Shown here piece after piece: positions 1 through 5,394 of a stretch of 7,075 nucleotides of DNA. The position numbers were made by a program, and so were the translations under genes. Origin of the DNA: Streptosporangiaceae bacterium (lineage in GTDB: Bacteria > Actinomycetota > Actinomycetes > Streptosporangiales > Streptosporangiaceae). The first letter of the stretch is position 1. Every line of letters starts with the position of its first letter. The notes below the pieces were generated by a model. The model worked only from the letters and a program-made list of their open reading frames with translations, ran no database searches and was not told the DNA's origin. The stretch lies in contig JASHQP010000309.1 in the NCBI GenBank assembly GCA_030039095.1, positions 1-7,075 on the forward strand, written 5' to 3'.

Positions 1-525
1 GAGCACGACCGCGCCACAATCGGTCGGTGTCCGCTCGGCGGCCGCGGCGACGGCGGCCCTGGCGGCCGCCTCGTCCCCGGCGTCGACCGCGTCGGCCAGG
101 CCGGGGCAGGGGACCGGGGTGACCCGCGCCGAGCCGGCGAAGTCGTCGATGAGCCGGCGCTGATAGGTGCTCGCGGTGGTGGCCACGGTCGCCCAGATCG
201 CCACCGAGTCGCAGAACGCCGCGGCGGGCTTGATCGCGGGCACCGTGCCGACGACCGGGAGCGCGGGCTCGAACTCCGCGCGCAGGGCGGGGAGCGCGTG
301 CACGGTGCCCGTGTTGCACGCGAACACGAGCACATCCGGCCCGAACGCGGCGGCCGCCCGCGCGCAGGCGAGGGACCGCTGGGTGATGTCGGCGGGCGTG
401 CGCGGCCCCCACGGCATGCCGTCCGGGTCCATGGCCAGCACCAGGTCGGCGTCCGGCCGGAGCCGGTGCAGTTCGGCGGCGGCAGCGAGCAGCCCGATGC
501 CCGAGTTGATCAGCGCGATCCGCAT
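1..525 (-). CDS. Glutamate racemase-like (Asp/Glu racemase family) protein, 3' end beyond the window
   Basis: The minus strand is open from ATG at 525 to the window edge (175 codons, no stop), so the C-terminus is missing. The protein reads like the N-terminal two thirds of a MurI-type cofactor-independent racemase, which interconverts L- and D-glutamate for peptidoglycan. Visible motifs are NSGIGLL (residues 7-13, family form DSGxGGL), MPWGPRT (37-43, family form VPYGxRS/T), ACNTGTVHALPAL (69-81, with the first catalytic cysteine at C70), VVGTVPAIKPAA (91-102, family form VVGVIEPGA) and PCPGLADAVDAG (139-150). The second catalytic cysteine motif (GCTHYP) would follow just beyond the edge. 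The usual Asp of the first motif is Asn7 here and the second Gly is Leu12, so this may be a diverged paralogue rather than the housekeeping murI. The SD is weak. The gene is divergent from the Uma2 gene at 636. The family assignment is fairly sure; the substrate is not. Confidence 0.75.
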   Translation of the reverse strand, partial: MRIALINSGIGLLAAAAELHRLRPDADLVLAMDPDGMPWGPRTPADITQRSLACARAAAAFGPDVLVFACNTGTVHALPALRAEFEPALPVVGTVPAIKPAAAFCDSVAIWATVATTASTYQRRLIDDFAGSARVTPVPCPGLADAVDAGDEAAARAAVAAAAERTPTDCGAVVL

Positions 526-591
526 GCCGTCCAGCCTAGAAGGCTTCCCGTCTCTCTCCGACAACCAGCGCCGATAGCCCGAGTCAAGGAA

Positions 592-614
592 TTGTCAGCA
601 CCTGGCGATGACAA
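592..614. promoter_or_regulatory. Perfect inverted repeat TTGTCA-N11-TGACAA upstream of the Uma2 gene
   Basis: TTGTCA at 592-597 is mirrored exactly by TGACAA at 609-614 with an 11-base spacer. It lies in the 110-bp gap between the divergent racemase-like and Uma2 genes and ends 21 bases before the Uma2 ATG, just upstream of its SD. It could be a dimeric repressor operator or a 5'-UTR hairpin. No convincing -35/-10 pair was seen in the rest of 526-635. Function is inferred from position and symmetry only. Confidence 0.3.
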
Positions 615-635
615 CGTTGACCGCCGGGAGGCACG

Positions 636-1214
636 ATGAGTGCTGTGAGCATTGCCGACGCCTGGCCGAGCTGGGGCGAGCCATTCACCGTCGACGACCT
701 CGACCGGATGCCCGACGACGGCCGCCGGTACGAGCTGATTGACGGGATGCTCATCGTGAGCCCGGCTCCAAACATGAGCCATCAGCGGGTGATCATCGTT
801 CTGGGCAGCCTGCTTGACCAGGCGTGCCCTGAGAACTTGGTGGTCTTCGCTGATATCGGCGTACGGATCGCGGAGAACAGCGCGCTCGAACCCGACGTCG
901 TCGTGGCGCGTGTTGCTGATGCGGAAGGAGTGCGGCTTGCCCGACCGCCGGTACTCGTAGTCGAGGTGCTGTCGCCGCATTCGGTGCTTCGGGATCTAAA
1001 CCTGAAAAGGGCCGCCTACGAGCGGTTCGGCATCCCGTCGTATTGGGTGGTCGATCCCGACCTGGACCGGCCCGGCCTGCGTGCGTTCGAGCTTGACGGC
1101 GGGACCTACGCCGAAGTCGCGCACGTCACCGGGGGCGAGGTGTTCCGGGCCAGCAAGCCGTTCGACGTCGAGATCGTCCCCGACCGGCTGGTCGACAAGC
1201 TCCGCCGCCGCTGA
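636..1214 (+). CDS. Uma2-family (DUF820) PD-(D/E)XK endonuclease-like protein
   Basis: This 192-residue protein has the length and signature of the Uma2 family, a restriction-endonuclease-like fold that is strongly expanded in cyanobacteria and actinomycetes and whose cellular role is largely unknown. Visible elements are RYELIDGMLIVSPAP (31-45, family Glu at E33), SHQRVI (48-53), the EPDVVV strand (85-90) with catalytic-type D87, VVEVLSPHS (108-116) with E110, LKRAAYERFGIP (123-134) with K124, and YWVVDPD (136-142). D87, E110 and K124 make up an intact PD-ExK site, so activity is plausible. The ATG at 636 is preceded by GGGAGG at 626-631 with a 4-base spacer. The gene stands alone, divergent from the racemase-like gene and convergent with the PPOX gene. 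Stretches such as 961-1010 use more A/T-rich codons than the neighbours, which would fit an accessory gene. No toxin, antitoxin or methyltransferase partner lies beside it. Confidence 0.88.
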   Translation: MSAVSIADAWPSWGEPFTVDDLDRMPDDGRRYELIDGMLIVSPAPNMSHQRVIIVLGSLLDQACPENLVVFADIGVRIAENSALEPDVVVARVADAEGVRLARPPVLVVEVLSPHSVLRDLNLKRAAYERFGIPSYWVVDPDLDRPGLRAFELDGGTYAEVAHVTGGEVFRASKPFDVEIVPDRLVDKLRRR

Positions 1215-1232
1215 GCACCGCGGTCAGTAATT

Positions 1233-1285
1233 GGCCAGTCACGGGCCGGGGGCGGGCAGGCCGGTGATCGGCCAGTCACGGGCCG
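1233..1285. repeat. 16-bp direct repeat spanning the PPOX stop codon
   Basis: GGCCAGTCACGGGCCG occurs identically at 1233-1248 and 1270-1285, 37 bp apart, in the convergent junction between the Uma2 gene (ends 1214) and the PPOX gene (stop at 1276-1278). The right copy covers the last PPOX codons and the stop; the left copy is a downstream echo of them. This looks like a local tandem duplication of a gene end. Confidence 0.7.
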
Positions 1286-1286
1286 A
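1268..1286 (-). terminator. Possible hairpin at the 3' end of the PPOX gene
   Basis: TCGGCC (1268-1273) pairs perfectly with GGCCGA (1281-1286) around a 7-base loop that contains the PPOX stop codon. A second small stem, GGCCG/CGGCC at 1259-1263 and 1269-1273, is an alternative fold. No T-run follows, so termination is only a possibility suggested by the convergent gene arrangement. Confidence 0.25.
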
Positions 1287-1857
1287 GCGCGGGGAGGCCG
1301 TCGATGCTGACCGCGTTCTTCTCCGCGCGGTACTCGGCGAGTTCTTCCAGGGACTGCTGCGCCGCCGACTGGGCCAGCAGATCGCGTTCTTCGGTCAGCT
1401 CCATGCGGGGCACCGCATAGCCGCAGGAGTCGGCGATGCGGTCCGCTTCCACCACGACGATTGCCCGCCGGTCGCGCCGGTCGGCACCGTGCGTCCCGTT
1501 GCTGGCAAACCGCGCGGCGAGCGCCGGCCAGCACGGGTCATCGGGCAGCACCACGCGCCCGCGGCCGTAGATGCGCAGTATTTTCGCCTGCTTCGCGAAC
1601 GAGCAGAACATGATCGTTATCCGGCCGTTCTGCCGCAGGTGCGCGATGGTCTCGGTGCCGCTGCCGGTCAGGTCGACGTAGGCGACGGTCTTCGGGTCCA
1701 GCACGGCGAAGGTGTCCCGGTAGCCCTTGGGGGAGACGTTGACATGGCCGCCCTCGCCCTCCGCGGTGAGGCACGGCGCGGTGGCCACGAAGAACACCGG
1801 CTGGCGGGCGATAAACTTCCTGAGCCGTTCGTCCAGCTCGGCATAGACCTTGCCCAT
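1276..1857 (-). CDS. Pyridoxamine 5'-phosphate oxidase (PPOX) family protein, FMN/F420 split-barrel type
   Basis: This 193-residue protein belongs to the PPOX-like split-barrel superfamily, whose members bind FMN, F420 or sometimes heme and mostly reduce or oxidise small molecules. Visible motifs are RLRKFIARQPVFFVATAP (11-28, first barrel strand), GHVNVSPKG (37-45, the diagnostic phosphate-contacting segment of this subfamily), VAYVDLTGSGTETIAHL (58-74), RITIMFCSF (79-87), ILRIYGRGRVV (93-103) and a C-terminal SCGYAVPRMEL (144-154) and KNAVSIDGLPAL (180-191). The ATG at 1857 was chosen because AGGAGG (1868-1863) sits five bases upstream; a GTG at 1935 in the same frame would translate through that SD and run into the divergent gene. 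The gene is divergent from the FAD oxidoreductase gene with 64 bp between starts, so the two may share control. Cofactor and substrate cannot be decided here, and it is not the biosynthetic PdxH by motif. Confidence 0.85.
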   Translation of the reverse strand: MGKVYAELDERLRKFIARQPVFFVATAPCLTAEGEGGHVNVSPKGYRDTFAVLDPKTVAYVDLTGSGTETIAHLRQNGRITIMFCSFAKQAKILRIYGRGRVVLPDDPCWPALAARFASNGTHGADRRDRRAIVVVEADRIADSCGYAVPRMELTEERDLLAQSAAQQSLEELAEYRAEKNAVSIDGLPALGP

Positions 1858-1920
1858 GATGCCCTCCTGTGTGCATTCTCGCCATGAGGCCTGGGTGCGG
1901 GCGACCTCGGAGAGGGTTGA

Positions 1921-1936
1921 TGTGACCGACGTCACT
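1921..1936. promoter_or_regulatory. CRP/GlxR-like site overlapping the oxidoreductase start codon
   Basis: TGTGACCGACGTCACT matches the TGTGA-N6-TCACA pattern bound by CRP-family regulators, including actinobacterial Crp and GlxR, with a single difference in the last base. The symmetric core GTGAC-N4-GTCAC is perfect. The site overlaps the GTG start (1922-1924) of the FAD oxidoreductase and lies 63 bp upstream of the PPOX ATG. In that position it would be expected to repress the oxidoreductase and could also affect the PPOX gene. The sequence match is visible; binding is inferred. Confidence 0.35.
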
Positions 1937-3346
1937 GGCGCGAGTGATCGCGGCGTGGCACAGCGGCGGAAGCTGCCGCCGGCCCACCGCGCGGCGGTGG
2001 CACGGCTGCGGCACGACTACGGGGCGATCCCCCCGGGCAGCCCGGTCCGGCTCGCCAAGCGCACGTCGAACCTGTTCCGGTTCCCCGGCGACGCGCAGGC
2101 AGGGCTCGACGTGTCCGCGTTCGGGCACGTGGTGTCCATCGACCCGGGCACGCGCACGGCGGTGGTCGGCGGCATGACGACCTACGAGGATCTCGCGGAC
2201 GCCACCCTGGCGTACGACCTGATGCCGCTGGTCGTCCCGCAGCTGAAGACGATCACGCTCGGCGGCGCGGTGACCGGCCTGGGGATCGAGTCGACCTCCC
2301 TGCGCAGCGGCCTGCCGCACGAGTCGGTGACCGAGATGGAGATCCTCACCGGCGACGGGCGGGTGGTCACCGCCACCGACGACAATGAGCACGCCGCGCT
2401 GTACCGCGGTTTCCCCAACTCCTACGGCACGCTCGGCTACGCCCTGTCGCTCACGATCGGGCTCGAGCCGGTGACGCCGTACGTGCACCTGCGCCATTTC
2501 CGCTTCGGCACCCCGGAAGCCTGCATGGACGCGGTCGCGCAGATCGCGGCGGACGGCAGCTACCACGGGCACCGAGCGGACTTCGTGGACGGCACCGCGT
2601 TCAGCCTCGACGAGATGTACCTGACCGTCGGGGCCTTCAGCGAGGTGGCGCCGTGGCGCAGCGACTACACCCGCGAGCGCATCTACTACCAGTCGATCCG
2701 CGGGCCCAGGGAAGACTTCCTCACGATCCGCGACTACCTGTGGCGCTGGGACACCGACTGGTTCTGGTGCGCAGGGGCGCTCGGCGTGCAGAACCCGGTG
2801 ATCCGCCGGGTCTGGCCGCGCCGGTACCGCCGCTCGGACACCTACCGCAAGCTGATCGCGCTCGACCGCAAACACGGGTTCTCCGCCGCGCTGAACGCCC
2901 GCCGCGGCCTGCCGCCACGCGAGTACGTGGCCCAGGATGTGGACATCCCGGTCGGGCGGGGCGCCGAGTTCCTGCGCTGGTTCGTCCCCCACGTCGGCAT
3001 GAGCCCGGTCTGGCTCTGCCCGATGCGGCTGCGCGGCACCCCGCTCAGCAAGCAGCCCTGGCCCCTGTACCCGCTGCGGCCCGGTGACGTCTACGTGAAC
3101 TTCGGCTTCTGGGGCACCCGCCCGCTGCCGCCCGGCGCGGGGGACGGGCACTACAACCGGCTGATCGAGGAAGAGGTGACCTCCCTCGGCGGCCGCAAGG
3201 GGCTGTACTCCTCGTCGTTCTACTCCGAGGACGAGTTCTGGGCCCTGTTCAACGGGCCGGAGTACTTCCGGCTCAAGAGCGAATACGACGGCAACCGGCG
3301 GCTGGCCAGTCTCTATGACAAGTGCGTAACGTTTAATAACGGGTGA
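1922..3346 (+). CDS. tmsA: FAD-binding oxidoreductase, probable 10-methylene fatty acyl reductase (TmsA/BfaA type)
   Basis: This 474-residue flavoprotein has a PCMH-type FAD-binding domain and resembles DHCR24-like reductases. The FAD domain covers roughly residues 35-185: PVRLAKRTSNLFRF (41-54), VVSIDPGTRTAVVGGMTTYEDL (70-91), and TITLGGAVTGLGIESTSLRSGLP (110-132), the flavin-contacting glycine-rich stretch. The rest is the substrate domain, with WLCPMRLRG (364-372), YVNFGFWG (391-398) and GGRKGLYSSSFYSEDEFW (423-440). In mycobacteria and other actinomycetes a protein of this type (Rv0449c-like, TmsA) works with a SAM methyltransferase to reduce the methylene intermediate to 10-methylstearoyl (tuberculostearoyl) lipid. 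Such a methyltransferase gene begins 49 bp downstream, which supports that role. The GTG at 1922 was chosen for its GGAGAGGG SD (1909-1916, five-base spacer); the longer frame from 1850 would overlap the PPOX gene. The last codons are unusually A/T-rich. Family is clear; the exact reaction is inferred from the pairing. Confidence 0.85.
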   Translation: MTDVTGASDRGVAQRRKLPPAHRAAVARLRHDYGAIPPGSPVRLAKRTSNLFRFPGDAQAGLDVSAFGHVVSIDPGTRTAVVGGMTTYEDLADATLAYDLMPLVVPQLKTITLGGAVTGLGIESTSLRSGLPHESVTEMEILTGDGRVVTATDDNEHAALYRGFPNSYGTLGYALSLTIGLEPVTPYVHLRHFRFGTPEACMDAVAQIAADGSYHGHRADFVDGTAFSLDEMYLTVGAFSEVAPWRSDYTRERIYYQSIRGPREDFLTIRDYLWRWDTDWFWCAGALGVQNPVIRRVWPRRYRRSDTYRKLIALDRKHGFSAALNARRGLPPREYVAQDVDIPVGRGAEFLRWFVPHVGMSPVWLCPMRLRGTPLSKQPWPLYPLRPGDVYVNFGFWGTRPLPPGAGDGHYNRLIEEEVTSLGGRKGLYSSSFYSEDEFWALFNGPEYFRLKSEYDGNRRLASLYDKCVTFNNG

Positions 3347-3395
3347 AGCAGGGCCGCGCGAGCGGCATGGCCGGCTAGGACGTGGAGAGCGGTTG

Positions 3396-4673
3396 ATGGC
3401 ACTTGCTGACGTGTTCGAGCGGGTCGCGGGCCCGGACATGCCCGTGGAGTTCCGCGCCTATGACGGTAGCCGCGCCGGGGCCGAGGGCTCGGAGGTGCGG
3501 ATCACGGTCAAGTCGCAGACCGCGGTCAGGTACCTGGCCCAGGCGCCGGGTGCGATGGGCCTGGCCAGGGCGTACGTGTCCGGTCACCTCGACGTCGACG
3601 GGGACATGTACACCGCGCTCGCCCGGATGGCCAGTGCGCAGCGGATGGAGGTCAGCGTGGCGGAGCGCCTGGCGCTGCTGCGCGAGCTCGGCGGGCCTCG
3701 GGTGCTGTTCCCGCGCGTTCCGCCACCGCCGCAGGAGGTCCGGGTGCGCCGCAGGTCCCTGACGGGCCGGCGGCACTCCAAGGGCAGGGATGCCTCGGCG
3801 ATCTCGCACCACTACGACGTCTCCAACACGTTCTACGAGTGGGTGCTCGGCCCGTCGATGGCCTACACCTGCGCCTGCTATCCGAGCGAGGACGCCACGC
3901 TGGAAGAGGCGCAGTGGTTCAAGCACGACCTGGTCGCCCGCAAGCTGGCGCTGAAGCCGGGGATGCGGCTGCTCGATGTGGGCTGCGGCTGGGGTGGCAT
4001 GGTGCGGCACGCCGCGCGCGAGTACGGCGTCAAGGCGCTCGGCGTCACGCTGTCCGAGCAGCAGGCGCTGTGGGGGCGCAAGGCCATCGAGGAGCAGGGC
4101 CTTTCGGACCTGGCCGAGGTCCGGCACCTGGACTACCGGGACGTGCCGGAAACCGGTTTCGACGCCGTCAGCTCCATCGGGCTGACCGAGCACATCGGCA
4201 AGGCACAGCTGCCCGGCTACTTCGCGTTCCTTTACGGCAAGCTCAAGCCGGAGGCGCGGCTGCTGAACCACTGCATCACCCGCATCGATGACACCGAGCC
4301 CGCGCGCCGGCCCGACGGGTTCATCTACCGGTACGTGTTCCCGGACGGCGAGCTCGAGGCGCCCGGGTACCTGGTCTCGCTGATGCACGACGCCGGCTTC
4401 GAGGTCCGCCACGAGGAGAACCTGCGCGAGCACTACGCGAAGACGCTGGCCGGCTGGTGCGCGAATCTGGACGCCCATTGGGACGAGGCGGTCGCGGAGG
4501 TCGGCGAGGGCACGGCCCGGGTCTGGCGGCTGTACATGGCCGGGTCACGGCTCGGCTTCGAGCGCAATCAGATCCAGCTCCACCAGGTCCTCGGCGTGCG
4601 GCTCGGCGAGAACGGCAGGTCCGGCATGCCGCTGCGGCCCGACTGGGAGCCGGTGCCGACGCCGGTCAGCTGA
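3396..4673 (+). CDS. tmsB: Cyclopropane-fatty-acid-synthase-type SAM methyltransferase, probable oleoyl-lipid methylase (TmsB/UfaA1 type)
   Basis: This 425-residue protein is a full-length member of the CFA synthase family, which methylates cis double bonds of phospholipid acyl chains at the membrane surface. An N-terminal domain (about 1-120) precedes HHYDVSN (138-144), AYTCACYPS (156-164), SAM motif I LDVGCGWGG (193-201), GVTLSEQQ (216-223), SIGLTEHIG (260-268), LLNHCITR (289-296) and RYVFPDGEL (312-320). Residues matching the bicarbonate-binding site of E. coli CFA synthase appear conserved: the Cys of YTC, Glu of TEH, and His and Ile of NHCI. The ATG at 3396 follows GGAGAG (3384-3389) by six bases; a TTG one codon earlier is less likely. 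With the upstream FAD reductase in the same operon, the expected product is a 10-methyl rather than a cyclopropane chain, as for mycobacterial UfaA1/TmsB. A plain cyclopropane synthase remains the alternative. No tmsC-like third gene follows; the next gene is convergent. Confidence 0.9.
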   Translation: MALADVFERVAGPDMPVEFRAYDGSRAGAEGSEVRITVKSQTAVRYLAQAPGAMGLARAYVSGHLDVDGDMYTALARMASAQRMEVSVAERLALLRELGGPRVLFPRVPPPPQEVRVRRRSLTGRRHSKGRDASAISHHYDVSNTFYEWVLGPSMAYTCACYPSEDATLEEAQWFKHDLVARKLALKPGMRLLDVGCGWGGMVRHAAREYGVKALGVTLSEQQALWGRKAIEEQGLSDLAEVRHLDYRDVPETGFDAVSSIGLTEHIGKAQLPGYFAFLYGKLKPEARLLNHCITRIDDTEPARRPDGFIYRYVFPDGELEAPGYLVSLMHDAGFEVRHEENLREHYAKTLAGWCANLDAHWDEAVAEVGEGTARVWRLYMAGSRLGFERNQIQLHQVLGVRLGENGRSGMPLRPDWEPVPTPVS

Positions 4674-4711
4674 CCCCGCGGAGGTCGTTCACGCGCCGGT
4701 CAGCTGACCCC
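4661..4711. repeat. 17-bp direct repeat, each copy holding a 12-bp perfect palindrome
   Basis: GCCGGTCAGCTGACCCC is present at 4661-4677 and 4695-4711, 34 bp apart. Each copy contains the self-complementary GGTCAGCTGACC (4664-4675 and 4698-4709). The first copy spans the methyltransferase stop codon (4671-4673); the second ends five bases short of the convergent epimerase-like stop (4716-4718). On the minus strand, GGCGTGTGAA at the end of the epimerase-like gene is echoed by GGCGCGTGAA further on, so the duplicated unit probably extends beyond 17 bp. Confidence 0.75.
4664..4709. terminator. Possible bidirectional hairpin between convergent genes
   Basis: The two copies of GGTCAGCTGACC can pair with each other as a perfect 12-bp stem (4664-4675 with 4698-4709) closing a 22-base loop, and the structure is symmetric for both strands. 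It sits exactly at the meeting point of the methyltransferase and epimerase-like genes. No strong T-tract follows on either strand (CCTCCTT on the plus strand), so factor-independent termination is uncertain. Confidence 0.35.
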
Positions 4712-4715
4712 TCCT

Positions 4716-5312
4716 TCACACGCCCGCCCTGTCGTCGACGACGATCGTCACGCCGGCCGGCACGCCGATCGCCGGCACGGTCTGCCGTGCCGCGTCGTCG
4801 ACGTGGACGCGCGGCGGCTCCGGCGGATCCGTCTCGTAGTACGTGCCGGGACCGTAGAACTGGCCGTACCTGATCACCACGCCGCCCGCCTGCAGCACCG
4901 CGCGCTCGTGCTCCGCGGTGGCCGCCCGCCCGCTCTCGCCGGGCAGCTCCCAGGAGATGCTCTGCGCGATGACCGGTCCCGCCGCGGCCGCGGCCGCGGC
5001 GGCGAGCAGGTTGCTCGTGCCCTCGCCGCGGATACGGTTGTTGCGCTCGCTGAACGCCGCGATGTCGGAGGCAGCGTCGGGCAGGTCGGTGAGCTGGTGG
5101 AAGACGATGTCGGGAGCGAACGCCGCCACCGCGCGGGTGAGCGCGGCGGCGTCGAACACATCGCAGATCACCGGCTCCGCGCCAAGCTCCCGCAGCATGC
5201 CGGCCTTGCCCGGGGAGCGGGTCATCCCGGCAACCTCGTGCCCACCGGCGACCAGCAGGGGGACCAGGCGGCTGCCGATGACACCGCTCGCTCCCGCGAC
5301 GAAGATCCGCAC
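4716..5312 (-). CDS. NAD(P)-dependent epimerase/dehydratase-like protein (extended SDR family), short form
   Basis: The 198-residue protein begins with a Rossmann nucleotide-binding motif, RIFVAGASGVIGSRLVPLL (2-20, GxxGxxG at G7, G10, G13), followed by AEPVICDVFD (45-54), APDIVFHQLTDL (66-77), RNNRIRGEGTSNLL (90-103), AQSISW (116-121), VVIRYGQFYGPGTYYE (145-160) and RVHVDDAA (168-175). These are typical of the NAD-dependent epimerase/dehydratase superfamily. Extended SDRs usually run well past 250 residues; here the middle and C-terminus are compact and no YxxxK catalytic pair is evident, so it may be a non-catalytic or trimmed member. An alanine run (104-111) is encoded by repeated GCGGCC units at 4981-5004. 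The start is GTG at 5312 with only a weak SD (AGG about 14 bases upstream). It is co-oriented with the DAHP synthase gene, 82 bp downstream of it. Substrate unknown. Confidence 0.75.
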   Translation of the reverse strand: MRIFVAGASGVIGSRLVPLLVAGGHEVAGMTRSPGKAGMLRELGAEPVICDVFDAAALTRAVAAFAPDIVFHQLTDLPDAASDIAAFSERNNRIRGEGTSNLLAAAAAAAAGPVIAQSISWELPGESGRAATAEHERAVLQAGGVVIRYGQFYGPGTYYETDPPEPPRVHVDDAARQTVPAIGVPAGVTIVVDDRAGV

Positions 5313-5363
5313 CGGCCCAGCCTATGCCGCGCCGCGCCGCCTCCTCGGCAGCGGCCACGGCAA

Positions 5364-5379
5364 GGGCCCTGCCGGGCCC
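5364..5379 (-). terminator. Possible hairpin downstream of the DAHP synthase gene
   Basis: GGGCCC at 5364-5369 and GGGCCC at 5374-5379 form a perfect 6-bp GC stem with a 4-base loop, 16-31 bases past the DAHP synthase stop and before the epimerase-like start. On the minus strand it is followed by TTGCC rather than a real T-run. It may reduce read-through or only reflect high GC. Confidence 0.25.
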
Positions 5380-5394
5380 CCGCCCTGGCGGCGT

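Noticed and set aside
1..1214. Racemase-like and Uma2 genes as a defence or toxin-antitoxin module
   Set aside because: They are divergent, from unrelated families, and neither has a partner gene typical of such systems; Uma2 proteins commonly occur alone.
1850..1921. Longer FAD reductase starting at ATG 1850
   Set aside because: It would overlap the start of the PPOX gene, has no good SD, and the added residues look like translated intergenic DNA; GTG at 1922 has a GGAGAGGG SD.
1858..1935. N-terminal extension of the PPOX protein from a GTG at 1935
   Set aside because: The extension would translate through the strong AGGAGG ribosome binding site at 1868-1863 and overlap the start of the divergent FAD reductase; ATG at 1857 begins exactly at the expected family N-terminus.
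1538..3439. A 633-codon open frame on the minus strand opposite the FAD reductase
   Set aside because: Long antisense frames are common in very GC-rich DNA. The product is rich in Arg, Ala, Pro, Val and His without any domain, and it overlaps two well-supported genes.
3375..4478. A 367-codon minus-strand frame opposite the methyltransferase
   Set aside because: The plus strand encodes an unmistakable CFA-synthase family protein with an SD; the antisense product is low-complexity.
4981..5004. GCGGCC microrepeat considered as a regulatory or mobile-element repeat
   Set aside because: It lies inside the epimerase-like gene in frame and simply encodes an alanine run.
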